A stretch of 8,667 nucleotides of DNA from an uncultured beta proteobacterium (GTDB taxonomy: Bacteria > Pseudomonadota > Gammaproteobacteria > Burkholderiales > Rhodocyclaceae): positions 1 to 8,667 of the forward strand of contig CAIYYE010000212.1 in assembly GCA_903930395.1 (NCBI GenBank). Reading direction: 5' to 3'. The translations under genes and the position numbers were made by a program. The notes below the pieces were generated by a model. It was not told the origin of the DNA and did no database searches. It saw only the letters and a program-made list of their open reading frames with translations. Below are positions 1 to 6,819 of this stretch, in pieces (position 1 is the first letter of the stretch; the number at the start of each line of letters is the position of its first letter).

Positions 1-951
1 CCCCTCAATCGCAGCCAGCCGCTGGTCGAGGCGATGCCCAAAAACGCCGCTGATCTGGCCCCCGTATTGAAGCAGGCACTGTCGCAGAGCGGCATGTTCT
101 ACGAAGCCAACCAGGCCCGCTGGGTGAACGGGCAATTGCCGACCGCGGCCTTGCTGCAGCAACCACAGGGCAAGCTCTCGCCGGCACCGCAGAACGCCCC
201 GGAATTCATCAATCGCAGCGCAAACTTCCTTCCCGCCTCCCCTGCCAACAGTCTTGCGGCGGCTATCGCCGTGAGCACGCCGGGCCAGGCATCAGCCTCG
301 GCAACGCCGGCAATGCCGGCAATCCCAGCCGCCAGCACGCCAGCCATGCCCGCTACGGCAACGCCTCCCGCCGTCGCCACCGATTTGATGCAAACGGCGG
401 CAACGGAAGCACCTGAAAAATCGCCGGCGCTCAATGTCGCAGTGACAGTCAGCCAAAAATATGGGGCAAACCCGGCTGACAGCGGCCCCGACCGCAACCA
501 GCCCGCCATGCCCACGGCGCCACAGGCAACGGTTTCGGCAAGCATCTCCACCACCCCGAACGAAAATCCGGTGCACCGCGACCTGGTGACACTGGTCCAG
601 CAACAACTGAATGGCCTCGCCACGCAGAATTTCGTCTGGCAAGGCCAGGTCTGGCCAGGTCAGCCGATGTGGTGGGAGATTTCCGGTGAGCCCGATGCTC
701 AATCGTCACCAAGTGACGAACAAGGCAAGCAGTGGCAAACCCGCCTGAAACTCGACCTGCCGGCGCTTGGCGGCATCGATGTCGCGCTGCGACTGGGTGC
801 CGGCGGTACCGTAACAATTTCAGTCAGCGCCGAAAAGCCGACCAGCGAGACAAAGTTGCGCGACGGCGCCCAGGCGCTGCGTGAACAACTGGCAGCAGCC
901 GGACTGACACTGACCCAACTCCGCGTCGATCATGGCCAAACCGGGGAGTGA
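1..951 (+). CDS. fliK: FliK-like flagellar hook-length control protein (5' partial)
   Basis: The reading frame is open from base 1, so the true start lies outside the window; an in-frame ATG at 34 is probably internal. 316 codons are visible. FliK proteins are exported rulers/switch proteins that set hook length and, through their C-terminal domain, act on FlhB to change export specificity. Seen here: a segment SGMFYEANQARWV at about nt 91-129, which I recall from betaproteobacterial FliK-like proteins; a low-complexity Ala/Pro/Thr linker at about nt 226-425 typical of FliK middle regions; and a C-terminal Flg_hook-type domain at about nt 727-935 (LPALGGIDVALRL, then a helix with LREQLAAAGLTLTQLRV). 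The following FlhB-like gene overlaps its end by 20 nt, which fits a functional pair. Without the N-terminus I cannot say whether this is the main ruler FliK or a FliK-domain paralogue. Confidence 0.8.
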   Translation, partial: PLNRSQPLVEAMPKNAADLAPVLKQALSQSGMFYEANQARWVNGQLPTAALLQQPQGKLSPAPQNAPEFINRSANFLPASPANSLAAAIAVSTPGQASASATPAMPAIPAASTPAMPATATPPAVATDLMQTAATEAPEKSPALNVAVTVSQKYGANPADSGPDRNQPAMPTAPQATVSASISTTPNENPVHRDLVTLVQQQLNGLATQNFVWQGQVWPGQPMWWEISGEPDAQSSPSDEQGKQWQTRLKLDLPALGGIDVALRLGAGGTVTISVSAEKPTSETKLRDGAQALREQLAAAGLTLTQLRVDHGQTGE

Positions 952-1243
952 CGCCACCCGCGAGGCCGTCGCCCTGGCCTACAGCCAGACCGACGCCGCG
1001 CCCCGCGTCGTGGCCAAAGGCAAGGGCCTGATCGCCGAGCAGATCATTGCCCGCGCCAGGGAACACGGCATTTATGTCCATGAATCCCCCGAACTCGTCG
1101 CCCTGCTCACCCAGGTGGACATTGACGAGCGCATCCCACCCCAGTTATACAGGGTCGTTGCAGAACTGCTGGCCTGGCTTTACCGTCTTGAACATAATAG
1201 CCTCGACCCGCTAGACAGCCCACCCGCTCAACCTCCACCGTGA
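932..1243 (+). CDS. Free-standing FlhB C-terminal-domain-like protein (FhlB/FlhX/YlqH type)
   Basis: A 103-residue soluble protein matching only the cytoplasmic C-terminal part of FlhB, the export-gate switch protein. Landmarks are REAVALAYS (10-18), RVVAKGKGLIAEQI (24-37), REHGI (42-46), ESPELVALL (50-58), IPPQLYRVVAELLAWLYRL (70-88), then a Pro-rich tail. There are no membrane segments. Aligned to the FlhB NPTHYAVAL motif, residues 7-15 read DATREAVAL, so the autocleavage Asn-Pro is replaced by Asp-Ala and the cleavage site is absent. ATG 932 overlaps the end of the FliK-like gene by 20 nt. No good Shine-Dalgarno is visible, suggesting translational coupling. Related stand-alone proteins are known (Helicobacter FlhX, Bacillus YlqH); the latter also follows a FliK-like gene. 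The exact role is not established here; it may interact with the export apparatus or with its FliK-like neighbour. Confidence 0.85.
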   Translation: MAKPGSDATREAVALAYSQTDAAPRVVAKGKGLIAEQIIARAREHGIYVHESPELVALLTQVDIDERIPPQLYRVVAELLAWLYRLEHNSLDPLDSPPAQPPP

Positions 1244-1253
1244 TTCAGTTTTC

Positions 1254-2030
1254 ATGACTCTTGCCAAGAACGACGTATCGGTTCCCGTTTTCGAAATCGA
1301 CCAGCCCGCCAGCTACGGCAAATACCTTCTTCACAACCGCACTGAAATCCTCGTCCATCTGCGTGCCCTGCTCAAGCATCGCACCTTGGTCAGCGTCTAT
1401 CTGGACGAGGGCAAGCAGTTCTTTCTCTCCTCGCTGCTCGGGCTCGACGAGGGAAACAACCAGCTGATCCTGGACCGATCAAACCAGCCTGAAAGCAACG
1501 ACGCAGCGCTCAAATCCAGTCGTATCACCCTGTCAGCCCCGCTGGATCGCGTCAAAATCCAGCTTCGCCTCGGCGGCCTTTCAGTTGCCACCGTGAATGG
1601 CGACAAAGTCCTTGTCGGAACCATCCCGGCGGAGATACTGAGACTGCAGCGACGCGAATTCTTCCGCGTCGAAACGCCGCAAGCGCAACCCCTGCGCTGC
1701 AAACTCGCCGTGGCGACGCATTCGGGGGGCAATACGGTGGTCGATTACCCGTTATATGACCTGAGCGGCGGTGGCCTCAGCCTGCTTGGCCCGATCAGGG
1801 ATGCCGAGCTGTTTTCGCTGGGCGAGTTGTTCCATGATTGCCGCCTCGAAATTCCGGGAGAGAACGTCCTGTCGATCAATCTGCGCGTCTGCGAAATTCT
1901 CAAGATCGAAATGGCCGACGGCGAACAACAACTACGACTGGGCTGCGAATTCGTCAGCCTGCCCGGCACCCGGCAGGCCTTCATCGAACGCTACATTGCC
2001 CGCCAGTCTCGGGAACGCAAGATTCGCTGA
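1254..2030 (+). CDS. ycgR: YcgR-type flagellar brake protein with PilZ domain (c-di-GMP receptor)
   Basis: A 258-residue soluble protein with the YcgR layout. An N-terminal YcgR-like (PilZN) beta-barrel region spans about 25-125, and a C-terminal PilZ domain about 130-250. Both c-di-GMP-binding signatures are intact: the RxxxR motif (R134 and R138 in RREFFR, 133-138) and the DxSxxG motif (D169, S171, G174 in DLSGGG). In enteric bacteria YcgR binds c-di-GMP and then acts on the flagellar motor (FliG/MotA) to slow or bias rotation. A similar role here is inferred from domain order and from the flagellar setting. The gene starts 10 bp after the FlhB-CTD-like gene, on the same strand, so it is probably co-transcribed. 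No clear Shine-Dalgarno precedes ATG 1254. It converges with fliE, leaving only 17 bp between the stop codons. Length and motifs are normal for the family. Confidence 0.88.
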   Translation: MTLAKNDVSVPVFEIDQPASYGKYLLHNRTEILVHLRALLKHRTLVSVYLDEGKQFFLSSLLGLDEGNNQLILDRSNQPESNDAALKSSRITLSAPLDRVKIQLRLGGLSVATVNGDKVLVGTIPAEILRLQRREFFRVETPQAQPLRCKLAVATHSGGNTVVDYPLYDLSGGGLSLLGPIRDAELFSLGELFHDCRLEIPGENVLSINLRVCEILKIEMADGEQQLRLGCEFVSLPGTRQAFIERYIARQSRERKIR

Positions 2031-2047
2031 ACTGAGTCAGTGAACCA

Positions 2048-2374
2048 TCAGACCTGGATGTTCATCACATCCTGATAAGCCGTGACCAGCTTGTTTCGCA
2101 CCTGAACCATTTCCTGGAAGGAAACGCTGGCCGTCTGCAGGGCGATCATGACTTCGTGCAGATTCTGCGAGGTGTCACCGGCGGCAAGTTTTTCCGCCAT
2201 TGTGTCGGCCTGTTGCTGGGTCTGATTGACCTTGTCGATCGACGATTTCAGGACCTGGGCAAAATCAACTCCGCCGGCCGCGCCCGCAGCGGCGCTTTCC
2301 GCCGGTCTGCCAGTGGCCTGTGCGGCGGTGGAGCGCAGTACGCTCAACATTTGTTCGATACCTTGGGTGTCCAT
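2048..2374 (-). CDS. fliE: Flagellar hook-basal body complex protein FliE
   Basis: A 108-residue protein of normal FliE length. FliE is an export-dependent adaptor that joins the MS ring (FliF) to the proximal rod in the periplasm. The C-terminal half carries the family signature: DFAQVLKSSIDKVNQTQQQA (37-56), then AGDTSQNLHEVMIALQTASV (65-84), then SFQEMVQVRNKLVTAYQDVM followed by NIQV at the C-terminus. The N-terminal third is Ala/Gly-rich and less constrained. As expected for a rod-type substrate there is no Sec signal peptide. The start ATG (2372-2374) is supported by an AAGGAG Shine-Dalgarno six bases upstream, and a near-consensus sigma-54 promoter lies 29 bp further up. Unlike the common fliEFGHIJ order, it is separated from fliF by fleSR and points the other way. 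The convergent ycgR-like gene on its 3' side makes it probably monocistronic. Confidence 0.95.
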   Translation of the reverse strand: MDTQGIEQMLSVLRSTAAQATGRPAESAAAGAAGGVDFAQVLKSSIDKVNQTQQQADTMAEKLAAGDTSQNLHEVMIALQTASVSFQEMVQVRNKLVTAYQDVMNIQV

Positions 2375-2380
2375 AACCAG

Positions 2381-2386
2381 CTCCTT
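2381..2386 (-). promoter_or_regulatory. Shine-Dalgarno of fliE
   Basis: On the - strand this reads AAGGAG, six bases before the fliE ATG. It is the clearest ribosome-binding site in the window and fixes the fliE start. Confidence 0.85.
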
Positions 2387-2402
2387 AAACCTGCCTCATA
2401 AC

Positions 2403-2420
2403 AAGCAATAGTCAGGCCAA
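2403..2420 (-). promoter_or_regulatory. Sigma-54 (RpoN) promoter of fliE
   Basis: The - strand reads TTGGCCTGACTATTGCTT, with the invariant GG and GC dinucleotides separated by exactly ten bases. It closely matches the RpoN consensus TGGCAC-N5-TTGCW. It lies 1 bp after the fleR-like stop codon. Transcription would start near 2393, giving a leader of about 19 nt that contains the fliE Shine-Dalgarno. The activator is probably the adjacent FleR-like protein (inference). Confidence 0.85.
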
Positions 2421-2421
2421 C

Positions 2422-3774
2422 TCAATCCTTGAAGAACCCTTCATCCCGGTACTGTTGCAGCTTGTAGCGCAGGGTACGCTCCGATATGCCGAGGCGCTCT
2501 ATCGCCAATTTACGTGAGCCACCCACTTCAGCCAGCGTCCGAAGAATATGTTCGCGCTCTATATCCTTCATATTATCAAGCCTTTTATCGGATTCAAGCA
2601 CCGGCTTTTCGCTGGCTGACACCCGTGGCAAATCGCCTGAGGCAGTAGGTGCCAGCCTGAGGTGTTCGACGCCGATTTCGGGCCCCGTCGACAAAATCAG
2701 CGCCCGCTGGATCACATTTTCGAGTTCGCGGACATTGCCGGGCCAGGCATGACTTAGCAGAGACTGTTCGGCCTGCGCGCCAAACCCGACGCCGCTGCGC
2801 CCGAAGCGACCACCATGCTCGACCAGGAAATAACGGGCGATCGGCACGATATCGAGTGGCCGCTCACGCAACGGCGGGATGGCCACCGGGAAGACATTGA
2901 GACGGTAAAAAAGATCCTCGCGAAAAACGCCTTTGGCGACAGCCTCGGCCATATCGCGGTTGGAGGTGGCGACGATGCGGATATTGAGCGCCACCGGCTT
3001 CTTGCCGCCAACCCGCTCGACCTCGCGCTCCTGCAGGACGCGGAGCAACTTGGCCTGGAGGCCCATCGGCATTTCAGTGACCTCATCGAGAAGCAGCGTA
3101 CCCTCCTGCGCCTGCTCGAACTTGCCGGCCTGCGCCTGCTGCGCCCCGGTAAAGGCGCCCTTTTCGTAACCGAACAAGGTCGCTTCGAGCAAACTGTCCG
3201 GGATCGCCGCGCAGTTGATGGCGACGAAGGGACCATCCCGCCGGGCCGACTGGCGATGGATGAAGCGAGCCACCACTTCCTTGCCGACGCCTGATTCACC
3301 GGTAAGCAGAACGGTCGCATCGGTCTGCGCCACACGCTGGGCGATGGCAAACAGGTCGCGACTGGCCGGGTCGATGGCCACCACACCACCACCGTCATCG
3401 GTATCCGGCAATTCGTATTTGTTGATATGCGCCAGCAAGGCTTTCGGCTCAAAGGGCTTGAGCAGGAAGTCGCAGGCCCCCGAACGCATGGCATCGACCG
3501 CCTTGTCCACCTCGGCATAAGCCGTCATCAGAACAACCGGCAGATGCGGCAGGCGGGCCCGGATTTCCTTGAGCAGGGTGATGCCGTCCATCGGCATCAT
3601 GCGCACATCGCTGACCACAATCGAGAAAGCCTGCTCGCCCAGGGCAGCCAGGGCTGCTTCGCCGCCATCGACGGCGACATAGGGCCGGCCGGCGAGTTCC
3701 AGCGTATCGCCAATCGCTTCGCGCAGACTGGGATCATCTTCAACAACTAGAATGGGCAAACTGTGTTCAGCCAT
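2422..3774 (-). CDS. fleR: FleR/FlrC-type sigma-54-dependent response regulator
   Basis: A 450-residue NtrC-family activator with all three domains. The receiver (about 5-120) has acidic residues E12/D13/D14, phosphoacceptor D56, T84 and K106. The AAA+ domain (about 135-365) has Walker A GESGVGKE (159-166), the sigma-54 contact loop GAFTGA (206-211), Walker B LLLDE (227-231), arginine-finger region FREDLFYRLN (284-293) and sensor II GNVRELENV (346-354). A C-terminal Fis-type helix-turn-helix spans about 400-445 (AIERLGISERTLRYKL). It should be phosphorylated by the preceding kinase and then activate RpoN promoters of basal body and hook genes, as FleR does in Pseudomonas and FlrC in Vibrio. 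The flagellar assignment rests on location and on the matched kinase. Its ATG overlaps the end of the kinase gene by 8 nt and has no strong Shine-Dalgarno, so translation is probably coupled. The intact GAFTGA argues for real sigma-54 activation. Confidence 0.92.
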   Translation of the reverse strand: MAEHSLPILVVEDDPSLREAIGDTLELAGRPYVAVDGGEAALAALGEQAFSIVVSDVRMMPMDGITLLKEIRARLPHLPVVLMTAYAEVDKAVDAMRSGACDFLLKPFEPKALLAHINKYELPDTDDGGGVVAIDPASRDLFAIAQRVAQTDATVLLTGESGVGKEVVARFIHRQSARRDGPFVAINCAAIPDSLLEATLFGYEKGAFTGAQQAQAGKFEQAQEGTLLLDEVTEMPMGLQAKLLRVLQEREVERVGGKKPVALNIRIVATSNRDMAEAVAKGVFREDLFYRLNVFPVAIPPLRERPLDIVPIARYFLVEHGGRFGRSGVGFGAQAEQSLLSHAWPGNVRELENVIQRALILSTGPEIGVEHLRLAPTASGDLPRVSASEKPVLESDKRLDNMKDIEREHILRTLAEVGGSRKLAIERLGISERTLRYKLQQYRDEGFFKD

Positions 3775-4939
3775 GGTATTCGGATTCGCTCTCTACCGGG
3801 GCCACCGGCAAGCTGATGACAAACTCGGCGCCATTGTCCGGCTCCGAAAAGATTTCGATGGTACCGCCATGCGCCCGTGCGACACCCAGGGCGATAGCCA
3901 GGCCGAGGCCGGTCCCTTGCCCCTTGGTGGTAAAAAAGGGCTCGAAAATCCGCGCCTGCATCTCACGCGACACGCCGGGGCCGCTATCGCGCACACCGAT
4001 CACGACAAGCTCGCCGCGACGATTGCCGGACAGGCAAATTTTGCCGCCTGCCGGCGTGGCCTGCATCGCGTTCTCAAGCAGATTGACGAGCGCCCCGAAC
4101 AGCGCCTTGCGGCTGCCAACAATGATCGCCCCGTCACAGGTATCTTCCGAGCCAAAAGCCAGCCCATGCTCACGCATCAGCGGCTCGACGGTTTGCGCCG
4201 CCTCGGCCAGCAGATCGGACACCGCGATGACATCCCGTCCTATGCTTTCACCGCGCGCAAAGAGCAGCACGTCCTGAATCAGGCGCTCGAGGCGCCGCAA
4301 CTGGCCGGATGCCTTGTCCGAAAACTTGGCCCGCATTTCATCCGACACACCCGCCGCGCCAAGATTGGCGGTATAGAGCAAGGCTGCCGCCAGCGGAGTG
4401 CGCAGCTGATGTGCCAGAGAGGCCGCCATTTCACCCATGGCCGCCAGGCGCTGGCTGCGTTCCAGTTCGGTTTTCATCCGGTGAGCCGCCGTCACATCGT
4501 GAATCAGCAGGATTTTTCCGCCGGCCGACGGCAAGGCGCTCTCGCCAATCGACAATCGTCCCTCGCCATGCAGCCACTCGCCGACCGCCATCGTTGGTTC
4601 GAGGCTGGCGCGAACCACATCGCCCCAATGCCGGCCGACCATATCCTCCCCGAAGATCGCCATCGCAGCCGGGTTGACGGCCACCACGATGGCCGAGGCA
4701 TCGAGCAGCACGACGCCGGCCGGCAGGGCATCAAGCAGTGAGGAGAGGCGCTCGGAGAGGGCTTCCTTTTCCTGATATTGCCGACGCAACTCACCATTAG
4801 CCACCGCCAGCTCCTCGGTCAGCGAGGTGGCTCGTACCTGCAGCGCCTCATAAGCCTGGGTCAGCTCAGCCGAAACCTGATTGAACATGGCAAACGCCCG
4901 TTGCAATTCGGCGGTCTTGGTGTCGGGATCAGGGGTCAA
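3767..4939 (-). CDS. fleS: FleS/FlrB-type PAS-containing sensor histidine kinase
   Basis: A 390-residue soluble kinase with no membrane segment, so the signal is sensed in the cytoplasm. An N-terminal helical, probably coiled-coil region (about 8-68) is followed by a PAS-like domain (about 65-150, LLDALPAGVVLLDASAIVVA). Next comes a HisKA dimerisation helix with the H-box SLAHQLRTPL (phosphorylated H177), then an HATPase domain with N-box NLLENAMQA (N290), G1 DSGPG (318-322), F-box FEPFFTTK (332-339) and G2 GTGLGLA (342-348). All catalytic motifs are intact. The partner is the overlapping fleR-like gene. The frame has no ATG or GTG at its 5' end: TTG at 4937-4939 is the first usable start, and the next in-frame ATG (4886-4888, residue 18) would cut the conserved N-terminal helix. 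Neither has a convincing Shine-Dalgarno, so the start is uncertain. I found no clear promoter for it in the divergent gap. Confidence 0.9.
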   Translation of the reverse strand: MTPDPDTKTAELQRAFAMFNQVSAELTQAYEALQVRATSLTEELAVANGELRRQYQEKEALSERLSSLLDALPAGVVLLDASAIVVAVNPAAMAIFGEDMVGRHWGDVVRASLEPTMAVGEWLHGEGRLSIGESALPSAGGKILLIHDVTAAHRMKTELERSQRLAAMGEMAASLAHQLRTPLAAALLYTANLGAAGVSDEMRAKFSDKASGQLRRLERLIQDVLLFARGESIGRDVIAVSDLLAEAAQTVEPLMREHGLAFGSEDTCDGAIIVGSRKALFGALVNLLENAMQATPAGGKICLSGNRRGELVVIGVRDSGPGVSREMQARIFEPFFTTKGQGTGLGLAIALGVARAHGGTIEIFSEPDNGAEFVISLPVAPVESESEYHG

Positions 4940-5017
4940 GTGGAGGCTCTGAGCGGCAAATCGAAAAAAGAAAGGGTGAATTCAGCCCGGGTAATAGTAG
5001 AATATTTCTAGGATAAT

Positions 5018-5035
5018 TTGGCTTCTCTATTGATT
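5018..5035 (+). promoter_or_regulatory. Probable sigma-54 (RpoN) promoter of fliFGHI
   Basis: The sequence TTGGCTTCTCTATTGATT has the -24 TTGGC and a -12 element TTGAT with correct ten-base spacing, but the usual GC at -12 is GA. It agrees with the fliE element at 14 of 18 positions. Transcription would start near 5045, 26 bases before the fliF ATG. The -12 deviation lowers confidence; position and similarity to the fliE promoter raise it. Confidence 0.6.
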
Positions 5036-5070
5036 CTTCTTCTGTTTCACCGCAATTTGACCGGCTATTG

Positions 5071-6819
5071 ATGGCAGCAACCACTGAGACGACAGCAGGA
5101 AACGCACCGGCAGGAAATCCGGCAGAGCGACTGCGCGACGCCTTCAACAGGCTCGGCAGTCAGCAGAAGCTTGTCTTCATCGTTGCCATCGCCGCCCTGA
5201 TCGCCATTGTGGTTGGCACCATCCTGTGGAGCCGGCAACCCGACTGGAAGACCCTTTTCTCGAATCTCAACGAAAAGGATGGCGGCACCATCGTCACCGC
5301 CCTCGAACAGCAAAACATCCCGCACCGCTACAGCGACAACGGCGCCTTGCAAGTCCCGGCCGATCGCGTGCACGACATTCGGCTCAAACTCGCCTCCCAG
5401 GGATTGCCACGCGGTGGCATGGTGGGTTTTGAATTGATGGAAAACCAGAAATTCGGCATTAGCCAATTTGCCGAGCAGGTCAACTACCAGCGCGGCCTAG
5501 AAGGCGAACTGGCCCGGACCATCCAGTCCATCGGCGCGGTACAGGCGGCACGCGTCCATCTCGCCATCCCCAAGCCCTCGGTCTTCGTCCGCGAAGAACA
5601 AAAGCCGACCGCCTCCGTCATGCTCAACGTCTATGCCGGTCGCTCGCTCGACAGCGGCCAGATCGCCGGCATCACGCACCTGGTTTCATCGAGCGTGCCG
5701 CAGTTGCCGGCCACCAACGTGACCGTCATCGACCAGAGCGGCACCCTGCTTTCGCAACTCAAAAGCAAGCTCACCGAAGCCGGCCTTGACGCCGCCCAGG
5801 TCAAATATGTCCGGGAAGTCGAAAGCAGCATCATCAGGCGCATCGAAGACATCCTGAAGCCCATGCTGGGCAATGAAAACTACAAGGTCCAGGTCGCAGC
5901 CGACATCGACTTTTCGCAAAGCGAGCAGACGGCTGAAAGCTATCGGCCGAACAGCACCCCGGAAACCACCGCCACGCGCAGCCGCCAGACCAACGAATCG
6001 GCCAGCGTCAACCAGTCGGCCGGCGGCGTGCCCGGCGCCCTGACCAATCAGCCGCCCGTGCCCGCCACGGCGCCGCTGACACAACCGGGCACCGGTACCG
6101 CCCCGGGTGGCCAGCCAGGCAAACCGGGCGACGCCCAGGGCCGGCTCGACGCCGCCGGCGTCACGGCACCCCTCAACGGCGTGGGCCAGCCGATCAATAC
6201 GAGCAAGAACGCCACCGTCAATTTCGAACTCGACAAGACCATCCGCCATACGAAACAGGGCATGGGCGACATCCGGCGCCTGTCGGCCGCCATCGTCATC
6301 AATCACCGCAAGGATGTCGACAAGAATGGCCAGCCGGTCAACAAGCCGCTTCCCGAAGCCGAGATGAAGCAGATCAACGAACTGGTCCGCGAGGCCATGG
6401 GCTTCAACAAGGAGCGCGGAGACTCGATTTCGGTAGCCAACGCCCCCTTTACCGTCGGCGAAAAGAACGACAGCTCGGCGCCGATCTGGAAGGACCCGGA
6501 GAACATCTCCCTGGTCAAGGATCTGCTCAAATACCTGCTCATAGCGCTCATTGTTGCCTTCCTGTTCAAGAAGGTCATACAGCCATCGCTGAAGACGATG
6601 TTCCCGTCACCGGAAGAACGTCGCGCCGCGGCCGCCGAGAATGCCGCCAACGCCGCCACTCATGCCCGGGTAGCCGGTGCCTATGGCGCGCAGGCGGGCG
6701 AAGAGGGCAGCGTCGACAACTATGCCGGCAAGGTGCAAAAGGCCCGCGACATAGCACAGGCCGACCCGAAGGCCGTCGCCAACATCATCAAGGACTGGAT
6801 GGGCGCCAATGCCACCTAG
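5071..6819 (+). CDS. fliF: Flagellar MS-ring protein FliF
   Basis: A 582-residue protein that builds the MS ring in the inner membrane, the platform for rotor and export gate. TM1 lies at about 34-53 (KLVFIVAIAALIAIVVG). The periplasmic YscJ/FliF ring-building region covers about 55-230 (ISQFAEQVNYQRGLEGELAR, RVHLAIPKPSVFVREEQKPT), and the FliF C-type region about 240-465. TM2 is at about 487-502 (LLKYLLIALIVAFLF). The cytoplasmic tail ends in NYAGKVQKARDIAQADPKAV and NIIKDWMG, the FliG-binding segment. A Pro/Gly/Thr-rich stretch at about 295-378 fits the variable loop of the third ring-building motif. ATG 5071 is preferred; a TTG directly before it (5068) is also in frame. No good Shine-Dalgarno is seen. 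It is the first gene of fliFGHI, transcribed away from fleS, and overlaps fliG by 11 nt. Confidence 0.96.
   Translation: MAATTETTAGNAPAGNPAERLRDAFNRLGSQQKLVFIVAIAALIAIVVGTILWSRQPDWKTLFSNLNEKDGGTIVTALEQQNIPHRYSDNGALQVPADRVHDIRLKLASQGLPRGGMVGFELMENQKFGISQFAEQVNYQRGLEGELARTIQSIGAVQAARVHLAIPKPSVFVREEQKPTASVMLNVYAGRSLDSGQIAGITHLVSSSVPQLPATNVTVIDQSGTLLSQLKSKLTEAGLDAAQVKYVREVESSIIRRIEDILKPMLGNENYKVQVAADIDFSQSEQTAESYRPNSTPETTATRSRQTNESASVNQSAGGVPGALTNQPPVPATAPLTQPGTGTAPGGQPGKPGDAQGRLDAAGVTAPLNGVGQPINTSKNATVNFELDKTIRHTKQGMGDIRRLSAAIVINHRKDVDKNGQPVNKPLPEAEMKQINELVREAMGFNKERGDSISVANAPFTVGEKNDSSAPIWKDPENISLVKDLLKYLLIALIVAFLFKKVIQPSLKTMFPSPEERRAAAAENAANAATHARVAGAYGAQAGEEGSVDNYAGKVQKARDIAQADPKAVANIIKDWMGANAT

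Noticed and set aside
298..372. Repeated GCCGGCAATGCC / GCCAGCATGCC-like units, considered as a DNA repeat array.
   Set aside because: Units are irregular and are explained by the Ala/Pro/Met/Thr-rich linker of the FliK-like protein.
1193..1198. CATAAT near the end of the FlhB-CTD-like gene, considered as a -10 element for the ycgR-like gene.
   Set aside because: No -35-like hexamer sits at a proper distance, so an internal promoter is not supported.
2031..2041. The palindrome ACTGA-G-TCAGT between the convergent ycgR-like and fliE stop codons, considered as a bidirectional terminator.
   Set aside because: The stem would be only about four pairs with a three-base loop and there is no T-run on either side.
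2178..2196. GGCGG...CCGCC inverted repeat around a T-tract, considered as an intrinsic terminator.
   Set aside because: It lies inside the fliE coding region, the T-tract is in the loop rather than after the stem, and the stem is only five pairs.
3752..4741. A 329-codon open frame on the + strand opposite the fleS-like gene.
   Set aside because: It lies wholly antisense to a gene with complete kinase motifs; its translation is rich in Arg, His and Gln with no recognisable domain, typical of GC-rich shadow frames.
5045..5062. TTTCACCGCAATTTGACC, considered as a FleQ-type palindromic box.
   Set aside because: Only one half-site resembles the motif I recall (GTCA-N6-TGAC type), and the spacing between half-sites is wrong.
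5686..6306. A 206-codon open frame on the - strand opposite fliF.
   Set aside because: Shadow of fliF codon usage with no domain or start signal.
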